Positions 1 to 11,085 of a stretch of DNA of 64,000 nucleotides are shown piece after piece. The notes under the pieces are model-generated. The model searched no databases and was not told the origin of the DNA. It worked only from the letters and a program-made list of their open reading frames with translations. This DNA comes from Paragorgia papillata (taxonomy: Eukaryota > Cnidaria > Anthozoa > Scleralcyonacea > Coralliidae). Where the stretch lies: the NCBI GenBank assembly GCA_035771165.1, contig JAWNZC010000106.1, forward strand, positions 3,904,501-3,968,500, read 5' to 3'. The translations under genes and the position numbers were made by a program. Numbering within the stretch: the stretch's first letter is position 1; each line of letters starts with the position of its first letter.

Positions 1-1831
1 GTCATTGACGGTGACAGAGAAGCCGCTGATTCAAACTCGGTCGCACAAAGCTCGGTCGCAAGTGTGAAGTAGAAACCAACCGCTGGGTCTGTTTTTTCTG
101 CATACTGCCTTTGTCCTGGTGGTCAAGACGGTGCCTGTAAACATGTAGCTGCTTGTTTGTATTCTGTCCATGACTATCTGTACCCATCAACTGGTCTTAA
201 GGACGAGCTCTGCTATTGGAAAAATAAAGGAGGGAAAACGCAACCGACTCCTATCTCAAATGTTAGGATAAGCAAGCCTTGCACCATAGGAAGACGAAGC
301 ACACTTAAACAACGGGAACAATTAAAGAAACACAGTTCTCATCCAGTCAAGAAAAAACAAAGAAAAGATAGAGAACCTCCTTTAGATAAAATAACTTACG
401 ACCCACGACCCCCGTACGACAGATCTCAAAGAACCGACGGTGAGTTGAAAGAGATTAAAAAAAAGTTGGCAGAATTTGGCTGTGTTGCAGGTTATTTTGT
501 TAACAGTGACAGTACTGATACTGAAGCCTGTGAAGATCATTCAAGTTCTAGTGGGAAAGCTCCTTGCAGAGAAGTACCTTTTATTTTTGGAAAAGTCCAA
601 TCATATATATTAATTCGGGACAGACAGATCCTAAAGTCTTTTTGGATTCTCTTCAAGTTTCAGCAAAAGAATTGGAAGATATCAGTAACTTAACTAAACA
701 ACAGGGAGATGTATGGTTAATACAAAGAAAGTGTCTCTTGACATCAACCAAGCTGCAAGCAGCTTACACAAGGCAGACAACATTGGACAAAGACCCCTCA
801 AACGATGGGACATCAACAGCTAGCAGACGTCTTGCATCTGATTCCTTGGCAGAGAAGTATGGCACAATGCCAATACAGATTCGATACGGTAAAGTACATG
901 AAAACGAAGCAAGAAAGCATTATAAAAAATATACGTCTGATACACACAAGAGACTGTGTCAAATCATCTGGGGTTGTTATTAATCAATACTTTCCATATA
1001 TTGCTGCAAGTCCAGATGATATCAGGTCATGTGCATGCTGTATGGAAACATTGATTGAATACAAATGCCCATTTACAAACAGAGACAAACATCCCAAAGA
1101 AGCATTTTTAGACAAGAATGTTGGTGGTGTTTGTGATGCTAGCGGCAACTTTACACTAAAAAAGAATCACAGATACTATTTTCAAGTTCAAGGAGGAATG
1201 GCAGCCACTGGAACCCAAGTATGTGACTTTGTTGTCTACACCATGAACACAGAATTTGGTTCTGATGGTGGAATATTGGTGACTTCAATTCCTTTCTGCA
1301 AACATTTTTGGGAAGATGTTTTATCAAAAGTTAGCAGATTCTACCTAACATGGATGCTGCCTTTAATTATTGGAGAAATTACATCAAAACCATGTAATGA
1401 TGTCGTCACAACAGAAATGGTTCAAGAAGAAACAACACCATGTAATGATGCGGTCATAACAGAATCATCTCCTGCATGTAAAGTGTGTGCCAACTATACC
1501 AAGTAAAAGTGTCCTGATCACCAATGTCAACACAACTTCAGAAACCCAAAAGGTTTTCTCTGTTATTCTCGGTGTTCCATTGTTTGAAGATGATTTAACT
1601 TGCCTACTAGATAACAAGGAACTAAATGACACCATGGTTGTTATTTTTACAAGAAAACTTTTAATAGAATCACCTCATTTGAAAAATGTAGTACTTCCTG
1701 ATTCTATTTTCTTTTGGTCACGATCCCAAAGCAGTCCACATATAACACAGTGTGAAAAATTTAAGAAAGTGTCTAGGTTTGTAAAGACTTTAGGTCCACA
1801 TGATACACTAATAGACCTTACCGATTATTGA
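1..1831 (+). pseudogene. SWIM zinc finger / YqaJ nuclease gene of a DNA transposon, broken
   Basis: A SWIM-type zinc finger (C-x-C-x8-C-x-H, at 106-153, ending CKHVAACLY) is followed by a basic linker. Further on, in two other frames, come YqaJ/lambda-exonuclease-like motifs: YGKVHENEARKHY near 885, SPDD near 1012, LIEYKCPF near 1053 and YYFQVQGGMAATG near 1176. That is the D...E-x-K...Q pattern of this nuclease family. An in-frame TAG at 70 and frameshifts near 560-720 and 950 break the gene. The 5' end lies outside the window. YqaJ plus SWIM proteins accompany the transposase in ISL2EU-type elements. Their role in transposition is not settled; end processing is a plausible guess. Confidence 0.75.
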
Positions 1832-1942
1832 CCGCGTCATCAGCCGCAAGAATGAAAACGAGGCTATTGGGTAAAAATGTAAAAAATGTAAACATTCAAG
1901 ATGGCGTTATTAAAGAGCTGAAGTGATGCTACATTTTCCGCT

Positions 1943-2500
1943 ATGCCTCATTCTTGTTGTGTGCCACAATGCAAGTCCAGGGGAAACCAAAGTGGTGAGA
2001 AGCCAGTGTCAAAATTTGTAACGTTTCACCAGTTTTCGAAAGACAAGACTTTACGCAAGAAGTGGATTCATGCGATACGAAGAGATGAAGGGAAACATTT
2101 TACGATAACACGAAACACAAGTATTTGCTCAAGGCACTTCCCGGAGGATTGTTTCGTTTGGACAGGTTTGGCAAAGAAAAGGCGAAAAATTAAACTGAAT
2201 TGTGTTCCAATGTTATTTCCTTGGAATGACTGGGGAAAACGGCTTCCTACTGTAACCCCAAGACGACCTTTGCAAAAACCTACTTCTCAGTTCTCCTTTT
2301 CTAAATCTGTTCCACCCTGTACATCTCATTCTACGAACAAAGAAAATGAAAAGGTTGATACATGCCCTGTTAATACTGCTATTAACTTTTCCCAACAACA
2401 GACAGCAACCTATTTGCGTATTGCACAACTGGAGGCCAAAGTTGAAGCATGGCAGAAAGTACGTTGGCACACTTATATGGCATATCACAAAGCACAATAA
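1943..2500 (+). CDS. THAP-domain exon of a DNA transposase
   Basis: The open frame starts MPHSCCVPQCKSRG and carries a C2CH THAP zinc finger over about residues 4-92: paired cysteines at the start, WIHAIRRD, CSRHF and a terminal VPMLFP box. THAP domains bind transposon ends or host promoters. The last 30 residues (YLRIAQLEAKVEAWQKV) look like a coiled coil. The DDE domain follows on the same strand at about 2600-3168, so this is probably the N-terminal part of one transposase gene. A frame change or intron lies between them. Confidence 0.8.
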   Translation: MPHSCCVPQCKSRGNQSGEKPVSKFVTFHQFSKDKTLRKKWIHAIRRDEGKHFTITRNTSICSRHFPEDCFVWTGLAKKRRKIKLNCVPMLFPWNDWGKRLPTVTPRRPLQKPTSQFSFSKSVPPCTSHSTNKENEKVDTCPVNTAINFSQQQTATYLRIAQLEAKVEAWQKVRWHTYMAYHKAQ

Positions 2501-2616
2501 GTACCATGATCATCACTTTTGTTAACTTTTTATTTCTTAAACTTGGTAGTCTGAACATAGTTCCCACCAAACAAATAGTAAGAGAGAATATGGCAAGCTG
2601 CTTTTAGTCACTTTAT

Positions 2617-3168
2617 CCTGAAACAAGAATCATACTGGATGCAACAGAAAGCACCACAGAAACCCCTTCCTCTCTATCTAAACAGTCAATGTCATTTTCA
2701 TCCTACAAACAAAGGAACACACTCAAGGGTCTCATTGGGATTTCACCAACACTAGCTGTTTGTTTTGTGTCACAGCTGTATACAGGGTCTATAAGTGACC
2801 GTGAAATTACTGAAAGATCTGGGGTGCTTGACTTACCATATGATGTGGGTGACTGCATTATGGCTGACAAGGGATTCACCATTTCAGATTTGGTCGAACC
2901 AAAGGGACTCAAATTGAATATACCGCCATTTCTCAAAAACCGAGATGCACTTTGTCCAAGTGAAGTAATTGAAACACAAGAAATTGCATCTGTGCGAATT
3001 CATGTTGAGCGGGCAATAAGGAGAGTCAAGAGTTTTCACATTTTAGATGCAGTAGTTGATGCCACAATGTATGGATCCATTAACCAAATTTGGTCAGTTT
3101 GTTGTTTGCTAACAAACCTTATGGATCCTCTTATTGATTGTAGTAATGAAAACTCTGATAATGTATAG
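2617..3168 (+). pseudogene. DDE transposase core (DDE_Tnp_4 / ISL2EU-Harbinger-like)
   Basis: The frame contains ILDATE (first catalytic Asp), IMADKGF (second Asp) and IHVERAIRRVKSF (Glu), in the order and style of the DDE_Tnp_4 superfamily of cut-and-paste transposases. The codons from about 2617 to 2688 belong to the same frame. The upstream part of the catalytic domain is missing between the THAP exon and this piece, so the gene is probably defective. Confidence 0.8.
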
Positions 3169-3849
3169 AATTGTTTCTTTTTCAAGACATCAATTTTGAA
3201 TAATAATTTATTAATTAATTAATTAATTAATTAATTAATTAATTCATAATTATATATTACATTCTGTTACAAATTTAAATACAGCCATACAGGCAATGCA
3301 ATAATTCAGATTTAAATAATACAAGTGGAACAATAAAAGGCTATACTGTACATAGTATTTTAGCTGAAATATCCAATGTTTTAATACACGTATTTAATTA
3401 TTAGTGTCAACTATTATTGTTTCTAGTCCAAAAAATGCAGAATAACCACTTTCACAAAGAAATGTTGCAAACGGAGATTGTTCAATAGAGATAATTTTAC
3501 TTGAAGGTATTGCTAATTTCTTTAACATTGACAATTCATTAGACTACAGCATAACATCTACTTAGTTATTTTTGTGGAACAATTATCTCAGTTTGCATGC
3601 TTTCTTAGTGAAAAGTGCCTATTTTGCATTTTCATGGACTACAAATCTTTCACTTTAAATAAAATTACTTAATATATGATAAATTTGCAGTATGATACAG
3701 TACATAGTGTCCCCCAAATTACATATTTTGACTATCAAGCCACATATCAGTAATGTATTAAATATGTTTCTAATGTTTCAAAAAATATATGGTACCATAT
3801 TGTTTTGTTTATATTGTAGAACAATTTTGAATGATTTTTGGGCAACACT
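3169..3849. other. AT-rich gap with a TTAA microsatellite
   Basis: This is non-coding and very AT-rich. A tandem TTAA tract sits at about 3205-3243, just after the DDE stop codon. No gene, RNA or inverted repeat is evident in the rest. It may be the untranslated spacer between the transposase and the oppositely oriented YqaJ gene. Confidence 0.5.
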
Positions 3850-6800
3850 CTAATTAGATAAAGCATGATTAATAAAATGTTTGAAATAAAACTGAGTTAA
3901 TTTTTCTTTGCAGTCCAGCCAATTTTCTTTCATAAACAATACTCTTATTACTAGCAAACCTTTGTTGAAAAGAAAAGCAATGTCACACCACTGTGAACCT
4001 GTAATTCCCATTTGGCTTTGCACCTGCTGAAAGTAATCTGTGTTTTCTTTGAGAAAAGGCTTTCCATTTTCATTAATAGCACAGTAAAATAAAGGATCTG
4101 CACAGGCATCAGATGGCTTTGAATCTCGCCACTTGTAAGGGCATTTCACTTATATTAGACCATAAGGCTCAGTGAGTCTCTTGTTGATGACTTTCCCATC
4201 ACGGCTTGTTCCTAACCATGGTGCTGTTTCATCGATTACATATCCACATGGGAAAACAGTATTGCCAGTCACTCTAGAGTGGTAATATTTTGCTTTGTCC
4301 TCGTTGTTTATACCATGTTGCATAGCTCTGTTTGCACGGATAGGTTTATTTAGGTCTACAAAATATTTCTTAGTAACAGTTCTAAGGTGTAAAATTGCTC
4401 TATGTATAGAAAAGTTCAATCGAAATTCCCTTACTTTTGCCCAGTCGGTACACTGTCTTTGCTCTCTAGTTTGCGCTTCAATGACGTTAAGTCTTGTGGA
4501 TTGATATGTAAGTTCATCTATTTTTTCTCTTTGTTGATCACTTAATTGATTAACAGATTCTTGTATTCTTGTATTCTTTGATTCAGATTCTTGTATTCTT
4601 GATTCTTGTATTCTTGTATTCTTCCAGCCCACAGAAATATCAATGTCCATGAAAGAAAAGCAGAGTCGTGATGAAAGCTGACAAAGGTAACTGCTTCGTG
4701 GTGATGGACAGAATTGAGTACAACGAGAAAATGGAAGTTTTACTAAATGATCGTAATACTTACGAAGTAGTCAAAAAACCGCCTTTTCAGAAACTTGAAA
4801 GAGAACTAAATTCAAAACTCTTAAATTTGAAGAAAGAAACGAAACTTAATGAAACCACATATTGCAGATTACGATCTACTGACGCAACGCCACCAGCTAT
4901 CAGAGGCTCTATCAAATACCATAAGAAAGGCCATCCATTACGACCCATTGTAACCTGCGTTGGATCGGCACTTTATAATACCTCAAAGTTTTTAGCAGAC
5001 CTATTGTCACCACTACAAAACCGAAATGGTTATTCAATTTCTAATTCATCTCAATTTGTAAATGATATTTCTAACACCACCATTGAAGATGATGAATTAA
5101 TGATATCTTTTGATGTCGTTTCTTTATTCACGTCGGTTCCAGTCGACAAGGCATGCAATTGTATCCGCAAGAAACTTAAAAATGACAAATCTCTCCATGA
5201 TAGAACTAATCTAGATATTGATGACATTATTTCCCTACTAACCTTTGTCCTTATCTAATAACTATTTTATTTACAACGATACGACGTACAAACAAATACA
5301 CGGATGTGCCATGGGTAGTCCAGTTAGTGCTATTATCTCTAATCTCTACATGGAAGAAGTTGAAGTATTAGCCATTGAGAAAGCCACTATTCCACCAAAA
5401 TTTTGGAAACGCTATGTTGACGACAGTCTCGCTATTTTAAAGAAAAACGCACTCACCACATTCCACAAAACTCTCAACTCCATTGACCCACACATTTCAT
5501 TTACTGTTGAACATGAACACAACAACAAAATTGCCTTTTTAGATACAGAACTTTCACGACAAAACGGGACAATTGCTATCCACGTTTACAGAAAACCTAC
5601 ACATACAGATCGTTATTTAGATTTCCATTCTTACCATGACAAAAAACACAAAGCTAGCACTGCTCGAACACTCATACACCGATCTTTTCATCTCCCTAAC
5701 ACTACTAACGGAAAAGCACACGAATTAGATCATGTTACTAATGCGTTACGAGCAAACGGTTATCCACATAGATTTATTACAGAGATAACGCACAAACTAA
5801 CGCATGATATGACACCAACTCCAGAAGAATTAGTGGGCAGGTTTTTTAATTTAGTTGAATCGGAAAAACAACACAAGGGCTACGCAGTTCTTCCTTGCAT
5901 GAACGGATTAACTGAGACTTTGACGCGACATTTACGTAAACATGACATTAGGGTTACAAACAAACCACTAAAGACACTACAACAGGAATTCCCTTCCCCC
6001 AAATACAGACCACCCTTTGAAGAACAACTAGATGTCGTTTATAAAATACCATGTAAACAATGCGATTGGAGCTACATTGGCGAGACAGGAAGATGTTTTC
6101 GAACTAGAAAGAAGGAGCACATAAGGAATGTAAAATTTGGACAAAAGGGATCAAATATCGCCAACCACGCTTGGAATAACGATCATGCCATTGATTTTGA
6201 AAACGGCCGGATTATTGATAGAGGCAATTATCGAATACGAAAAACTTTGGAATCTTGGCACACCGGATTAACGAAAGAAGCCGACAACAACTCGAAGCCT
6301 CTTCCTGGACAATATGCCATTCTATTAAAGAAACAATAACACATTTATTATCCATATCTTATGCCATATCCTGTTATTCTCATTAATATTCTTCTGCTTG
6401 TATATAGGTGTAGATTTCCACATTTCTCTTAACCCGTTGAAGGCTGTAGTCCGACAGCCGAAAGCTCGTATTAATAAAAACTTTTATCAGTGAACGCTTG
6501 TTTCATATCATTAGATTCTTGTATGTTTATTATCTGACTTGATCTTAATGGGAAAGGAGGAAATGTAGGGTCTACTGTAGCATCAGTATGAGATTTTTTG
6601 TGGAGTGTTAATCTGCTTGAAATATCAAATGAACGAATCACTTCAAATCCTGGTTCCATATTAGCCAGTTGATAAGAGCACACAGAGCCTTCTGGAAAAG
6701 CACCAAGCTGTGTTTGGATATTCGTATTTGATGTGGATTCGAGTAAGTGAACAAATGGGATTTGGGGGTTGACGTTGATTAAACGTTGCCGAACTGTGTC

Positions 6801-7185
6801 GATGGTTTCTTGATAGATTTTAGCTTTATTTCTTCGGGCCTCGTACAAAGTGCATGTAACTGCACCTTCTCTTTTTCCAGTTCTGCTTTTCAGTGGGTCT
6901 AGTCTTGCTGACTGCACAACTGGTTCAGGTTTCATAATACTTCTAGGCATGTGCCATTTCTGAGGTAGCATAGAACAGGAAAATTCAGGAACTGATTTTA
7001 ATCCACACATCGTGCAGTGGCTTATCAGATACAGAGCGGCGAAACAGTGGTTGCACGATCCTTGTTTTCCTGCGATGCAAGAACAGTATGCATGTTTGAC
7101 GGTAACAGTTTGTGCAGTACTCGAATACTCCAAATGAACCCCAATTCTGTGATATGGGTCCCTTTTTTTCATTGACCGGTGACAT
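3850..7185 (-). pseudogene. SWIM / YqaJ nuclease gene, interrupted by a Penelope-like element
   Basis: Read on the minus strand, 7172-6471 carries a SWIM finger (AYCSCIAGKQGSCNHCFAAL) and the N-terminal half of the nuclease. The C-terminal half resumes at about 4627-3850: EAQTREQRQ, an internal GSRDGKV block, MKCPYKW and DYFQQVQSQMGITGSQWCD, the YqaJ Q-x-Q-x-QM region. The two halves are separated by a 1.9-kb Penelope-like insertion. One more break is a stop near 4150. Its SWIM and linker sequence differs clearly from the copy at 1-1831, so it belongs to another subfamily. Confidence 0.75.
4628..6511 (+). mobile_element. Penelope-like retroelement, 5'-truncated
   Basis: The coding part spans two frames (4668-5258 and 5245-6339) joined by a one-base frameshift near 5250. 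It has the ADKGN block at the start, RT motif A FDVVSLFTSVP, motif B GCAMGSPVS, motif C YVDD (residue 57 of the second frame) and the C-terminal GIY-YIG nuclease (CKQCDWSYIGETGRC, residues 270-284). That RT plus GIY-YIG order defines endonuclease-bearing Penelope-like elements. The upstream part is missing. The 3' tail (6340-6511) ends in an AATAAAAAC-rich segment. It lies inside the minus-strand YqaJ gene; both flanks share the word AGATTCTTGTAT (4557 and 6512). Confidence 0.9.
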
Positions 7186-7283
7186 CTTAATTTAAATCAT
7201 TAAATTATATCCTGGCTGTTCAATTATATTGTAAATAAATTATTATTCAACTGTATTCATTTGTAAATTACACTGCTTGGTTA

Positions 7284-7603
7284 CAGGCCGCCCAGAGGGG
7301 GGCAACCAGGGCAGTTTGCCCCAGGCCCCCCGTAATTATATTGCTAGTTTAATTTGGAGAGAATAGACACTTCCCGAATTCGCTTCAGTGGCCACGAAAC
7401 AATGGCTCCAAGTCGAGTTTGGCAATGAGATTGTAATGCATTTGCTAATATACTTCATATCCAACCTCGATTCCAAGCCATTGCTCGTGCTTACTGAAGC
7501 AAATTCGGGAGGTTTCTACTGGTAGCCAAGAGGCTGTAGAATTTTTGCATGGGGGTCCAATATAATTTTTTTGCCCCGGGCCCACCGTCTCTGTGCAGCC
7601 CTG
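7284..7603. mobile_element. hAT-like foldback MITE
   Basis: This is a 320-bp element with imperfect inverted ends (CAGGCCGCCCAGAG at the left; CAGGGCTGCACAGAG as the complement of the right). A second inverted pair lies at about 7368-7420 and 7460-7515. It is flanked by CTTGGTTA (7276-7283) and CTTGATTA (7604-7611), an 8-bp duplication with one mismatch, the hallmark size for hAT elements. It has no coding capacity. Confidence 0.75.
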
Positions 7604-7713
7604 CTTGATTAAAACACCAAAAATTGAACTATGTTCTTAAACTACTTACATTTCCATGGGTGAATATTATTTTGTCCTGCATATAATATGATACAAAGAC
7701 TTTTTTGTCCAGG

Positions 7714-8300
7714 TTATGTTACTAAGGGATTCCAAATATTGCAAAGTGATACACAAACATTTATGATACTATCCATATAGTTCTTTTGCGTCAACTTTAA
7801 CTGCTTTCCTAAGATCCTGAAAGTTTTCAGACGGCCAATAGATCGTTCAATATGAATTCTTACATTGGAATCCCTTCTTGACCGTGTTGAGCCACGGGGT
7901 TTGAGCCTCTTGTTCAAGTGTACATTGTTTTACAGCCAACAAGCCCCTAATTCTAAAATCTTTGTCAGCCATTACTTTGTCACCTGGTTCAAGCAAATCT
8001 AGTAATCCAAACTTTTCAACAAGTAGCTTATCAGAAATATTTCCAGTCCACAACTGGGAAGAGTAATTAATATAGCCATTGACAGTGCAACCAATCAACA
8101 ACTTATAGGTATTGACCCCGTATTGTCATTATAGTATGCACTGTAATGTTAGGCCTTTCACATGTGAATTCAGTTGTATCAAGAATAGTTCTCAGACCAG
8201 CGACAAGAGGGTTTGGGATACCATTCTTATCTTTAAAGCAGTCAGGTAAGTGAATCATTTTTGCAGCAGCCATACGACCAATGTTTTGTGGTTACCATCG
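7714..8300 (-). pseudogene. DDE transposase fragment (second subfamily)
   Basis: On the minus strand, ILDTTE is followed across frames by QLWTGNISDKLLVEKFGLLD, VMADKDF and IHIERSIGRLKTFRILGKQ. This is the DDE_Tnp_4 pattern with all three acidic positions visible. Frameshifts lie near 8105 and 7910. The sequence differs from the copy at 2617-3168. It may be the partner of one of the YqaJ genes to its left. Confidence 0.72.
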
Positions 8301-8653
8301 TCTTTAAAGATCGTCTAACTTGAATATTCGACAGCCAATCAAATCTCTCCACGCGTTATCCACGCACTTCATGCGGAAAGGTCTATTAAGATTGCAGCGA
8401 GATAACGAAATGACCGCCATTTTGTTTTTCGTCGGAAAGTTATCGGAGCACGCTCGTGCTTTTTATTGTCCGGGATATTAAATAAAAGTATAAAATCAGT
8501 GTGATGCAAGCTGTGCCCTCATCTGGCTGCAATATATTCAATAATGCCGTCGGCCTCAGTAAATATCTATTAAGTAAGTTACAGTAGCAATGAGTAGATT
8601 CCTAGCCAAGCAGCGTTAGGAATTTGTTTGTTAAAGTGGTGAACGTTTCTTAC

Positions 8654-8778
8654 CTTCGTACAATCTTTTGGTAAACTGCCAAAAATCTTGGCGTAGAGAT
8701 CAACAGTTCCTTCAACCTTGTTGAAATTTTGCTTGTCGAGAAAATCCAAAATTTCCAGAATTTTATTAACTTCCATCA
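8654..8778 (-). CDS. MED12: MED12 exon, IFG segment (last one in window)
   Basis: Acceptor TTGGTTGTTTAG and donor AAG|GTAAGA bound 125 nt, phase 1 in and 0 out. The peptide VNKILEILDFLDKQNF and VDLYAKIFGSLPKD matches MED12 IGRVLHTLEVLDSHSF and LDSLCNRIFGLGPSKD. The next exon, expected to carry the LCEWAV motif, is not visible between 1 and 8650, so the gene continues beyond the left edge. Confidence 0.88.
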
Positions 8779-9435
8779 CTAAACAACCAATACAAAGAAT
8801 AACCATTTGTTAATTAACCCATGACTTGTCATTTCTGGGGATTTCTGCTAATGACGTGTAACATCGCCTGGCGGTATAGAAACAGTAAAATCGTCAATCT
8901 GTGAACTCAATCAGTATTTGATCTTAAGAAAATCAATGCGATATGAATATATATGAAAAACTGAAAACAGAGTTAAATTTGAATGCGTTTTCACGGACTT
9001 ATCGCTCTTTGAATACCCAATTAATTCACAATTGCATCACGAAAATTTGTTGAAACCGCGCACAGAGAATTCTTTATACTTTAGAGAATACTAAACGTCA
9101 TACTGGAAAGTCAATTTCCTACACTTAACTTCTCTCGAGGGTTTTACTCGTAAGCATTTGTACACACAGTAGTCTTATCGTAATGAAGCCAGTTGTATGA
9201 AGCCTGTAGTACGATAGCCTATCCGGTGGATACGTCCCAGCGAGTGCTATCAATGCTTTGAAAAACCAAACTTAAAATTTTATCTGCTGAATAGTACTAT
9301 CAAATACATATACGTTGCCATACGGCTTTCAAGCAATCTCGCACCTGATTGGTCAATCCATCTCCTCCCTAGCAACGGGGTAGCAACCAGAAATAGAATG
9401 AAAGCTATTTCATTTTCTGTTATAAAAGAAGGAGA

Positions 9436-9612
9436 ATGCCCAAGTGTTGTTCGGTTTATAACTGCAAATCTACATCAGAAAACGCTCCCGATAGAAGTTT
9501 CCATCAATATCCGCGAGATTCTAAACGACGAGCTGCTTGGGTAAACAGAATTCGAAGGGAAAATTTCCAGGCAAGCGAGTACTCGTACGTCTGCTCGAAC
9601 CACTTGTTATGT
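9436..9612 (+). pseudogene. THAP zinc finger fragment
   Basis: The frame MPKCCSVYNCKSTSENAPD continues to AAWVNRIRRENF and YVCSNH: the start, tryptophan and C-x2-H parts of a C2CH THAP finger. It stops being THAP-like at about 9612, where it meets the oppositely oriented SWIM-gene fragment. It lies just inside the left TIR. Confidence 0.75.
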
Positions 9613-9624
9613 TTCCATCGCCGT

Positions 9625-9826
9625 TGACTTGCAATGACACTGCATAACATTTGTCTTTCATGGACGCTCTTACCTTCGCATTTATCGTATGTTCTCTCAT
9701 TTTAACTTCAACAACAAAACCAGACTTAAATTTCTGTTCCCCTTTTTCCATACTATTTTGGTCGTCTTTGAGAAATTTTAACATCCCGCTCAATGTTATG
9801 ACTTCCACTGGGTTTTCTCCCTCCAT
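9625..9826 (-). pseudogene. N-terminal fragment of a SWIM/YqaJ transposon protein
   Basis: The minus-strand frame begins MEGENPVEVITLSGMLKFL and runs to KVRASMKDKCYAVSLQVN, the type of sequence that precedes the cysteine cluster in these SWIM proteins. The finger itself has been deleted. It faces the THAP fragment head-on. Confidence 0.6.
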
Positions 9827-11085
9827 GTTATGGTGTTAAAACAGTAAACCTTTTCTTGGACGGTGGCATAAAAAGGCCAGAAACCAGAGTAAAGGTAAAA
9901 TTACCTGTACTCAGTCAATAAACTACATTTTCGAGGGACGTTTGCCGGGGCGGGACGTTTTTCATCTCGGGTTTACATGAGAACGTTTCTACCGGAACGA
10001 TTACACCCTGGAATACCCGGTATTTCGGCGCTTTTTTTAAGAAAACTAAGCTATTTTGGTCGGATAAACTGTACGTATGTTGTAGCCAGATGAATTATCT
10101 TTCTTCCAGTATATTTGATAGCTTCTACAGTGGCTTATTTCTCGAGAAAACATTCGGAGAAGACAGATTATAATACATACGGAAAAAAAATTCAAAATAG
10201 CGGCCGCTATTATGATTTGGACATGTTCGGTATTTCGCTTTTTTTAGGGAAACTAAGCTATTTGGTGGGATAAACTGTACGTATGTTGTAGCAAGGCGAA
10301 TTATCTTTCTGCCAATATATTTTATAACTTCTACAGTGGATTACTTCTTGAGAAAACGCTCGGAGTAGACGGACTAGGGAAACTTTGTCAGAATTTCCAG
10401 TCAGAATTTTACCCATGCCTCGTCCTGCCTCCCATGTAAACAGCCCCTAAAATTAGATGAAAATTATTTTTTCCAATTTGATTTTGCCGGTTGCTACCCC
10501 GATGCTGGGCGGGAAAGGATCTGATCAATCAGGTGCGAGATTGGTTGAAAACCGTATTAAGTGAATAAACTTTAAATTAGGTTGTTCAAAGCATGGCTAG
10601 TGTCGTCCTATATAGCTAGGACTTGCCCACCGAATAAGCTGTACAGACTCACTAGTCTTACCGTCTTATTGCATGTTGTTGATTTCCACTCGAATAAGTT
10701 CCCAGTATTACGTCAGAATCACAGTTTCGTTTCCAATCTCTTTTCGCAGATTTAATTGTACTTTTCAGGAATAAATGGGTATTCAAAGAGCGATAACTCC
10801 GTGAAAACGCACTCAAATTTAACTCTCGAATTTTTAAGATAAGAGCCCAGCTCAAAATTCTTAAATGGAATGCCATAATGAAAAACCAAATTAAATCAAA
10901 ACATTTTAAAATAAGTTCACTAACGTTCCGTCGATATACAGTACTTGCAACATACTTCAACGTTTTCACTACATTGAAGAATTTTTAGCTGGGCTCTTAT
11001 AATTATTCACCTTTTCCGCCTGGAAAATCATTAGCCTCAAATTTAACTCTGTTTCTGGTTCTTCATATCGCATAGATTCATTTAA

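Larger units (their letters stand above)
8935..11085. mobile_element. Deletion derivative of a THAP/SWIM-YqaJ transposon with long TIRs
   Basis: The left arm (about 8935-9397) and right arm (about 10488-11085) are imperfect inverted repeats over several hundred bases. Examples are GCGTTTTCACGGA near 8987 against its complement near 10805, and CAATCTCGCACCTGATTG near 9338 against 10525-10545. The right arm is interrupted at about 10839-11000 by a small insert with its own inverted ends (AAGAGCCCAGCT). Inside are a THAP start on plus and the N-terminal end of a SWIM gene on minus. A pair of about 150-bp direct repeats lies at about 10017-10172 and 10228-10380. MED12 exon 8654-8778 lies just outside the left arm. 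Confidence 0.75.
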
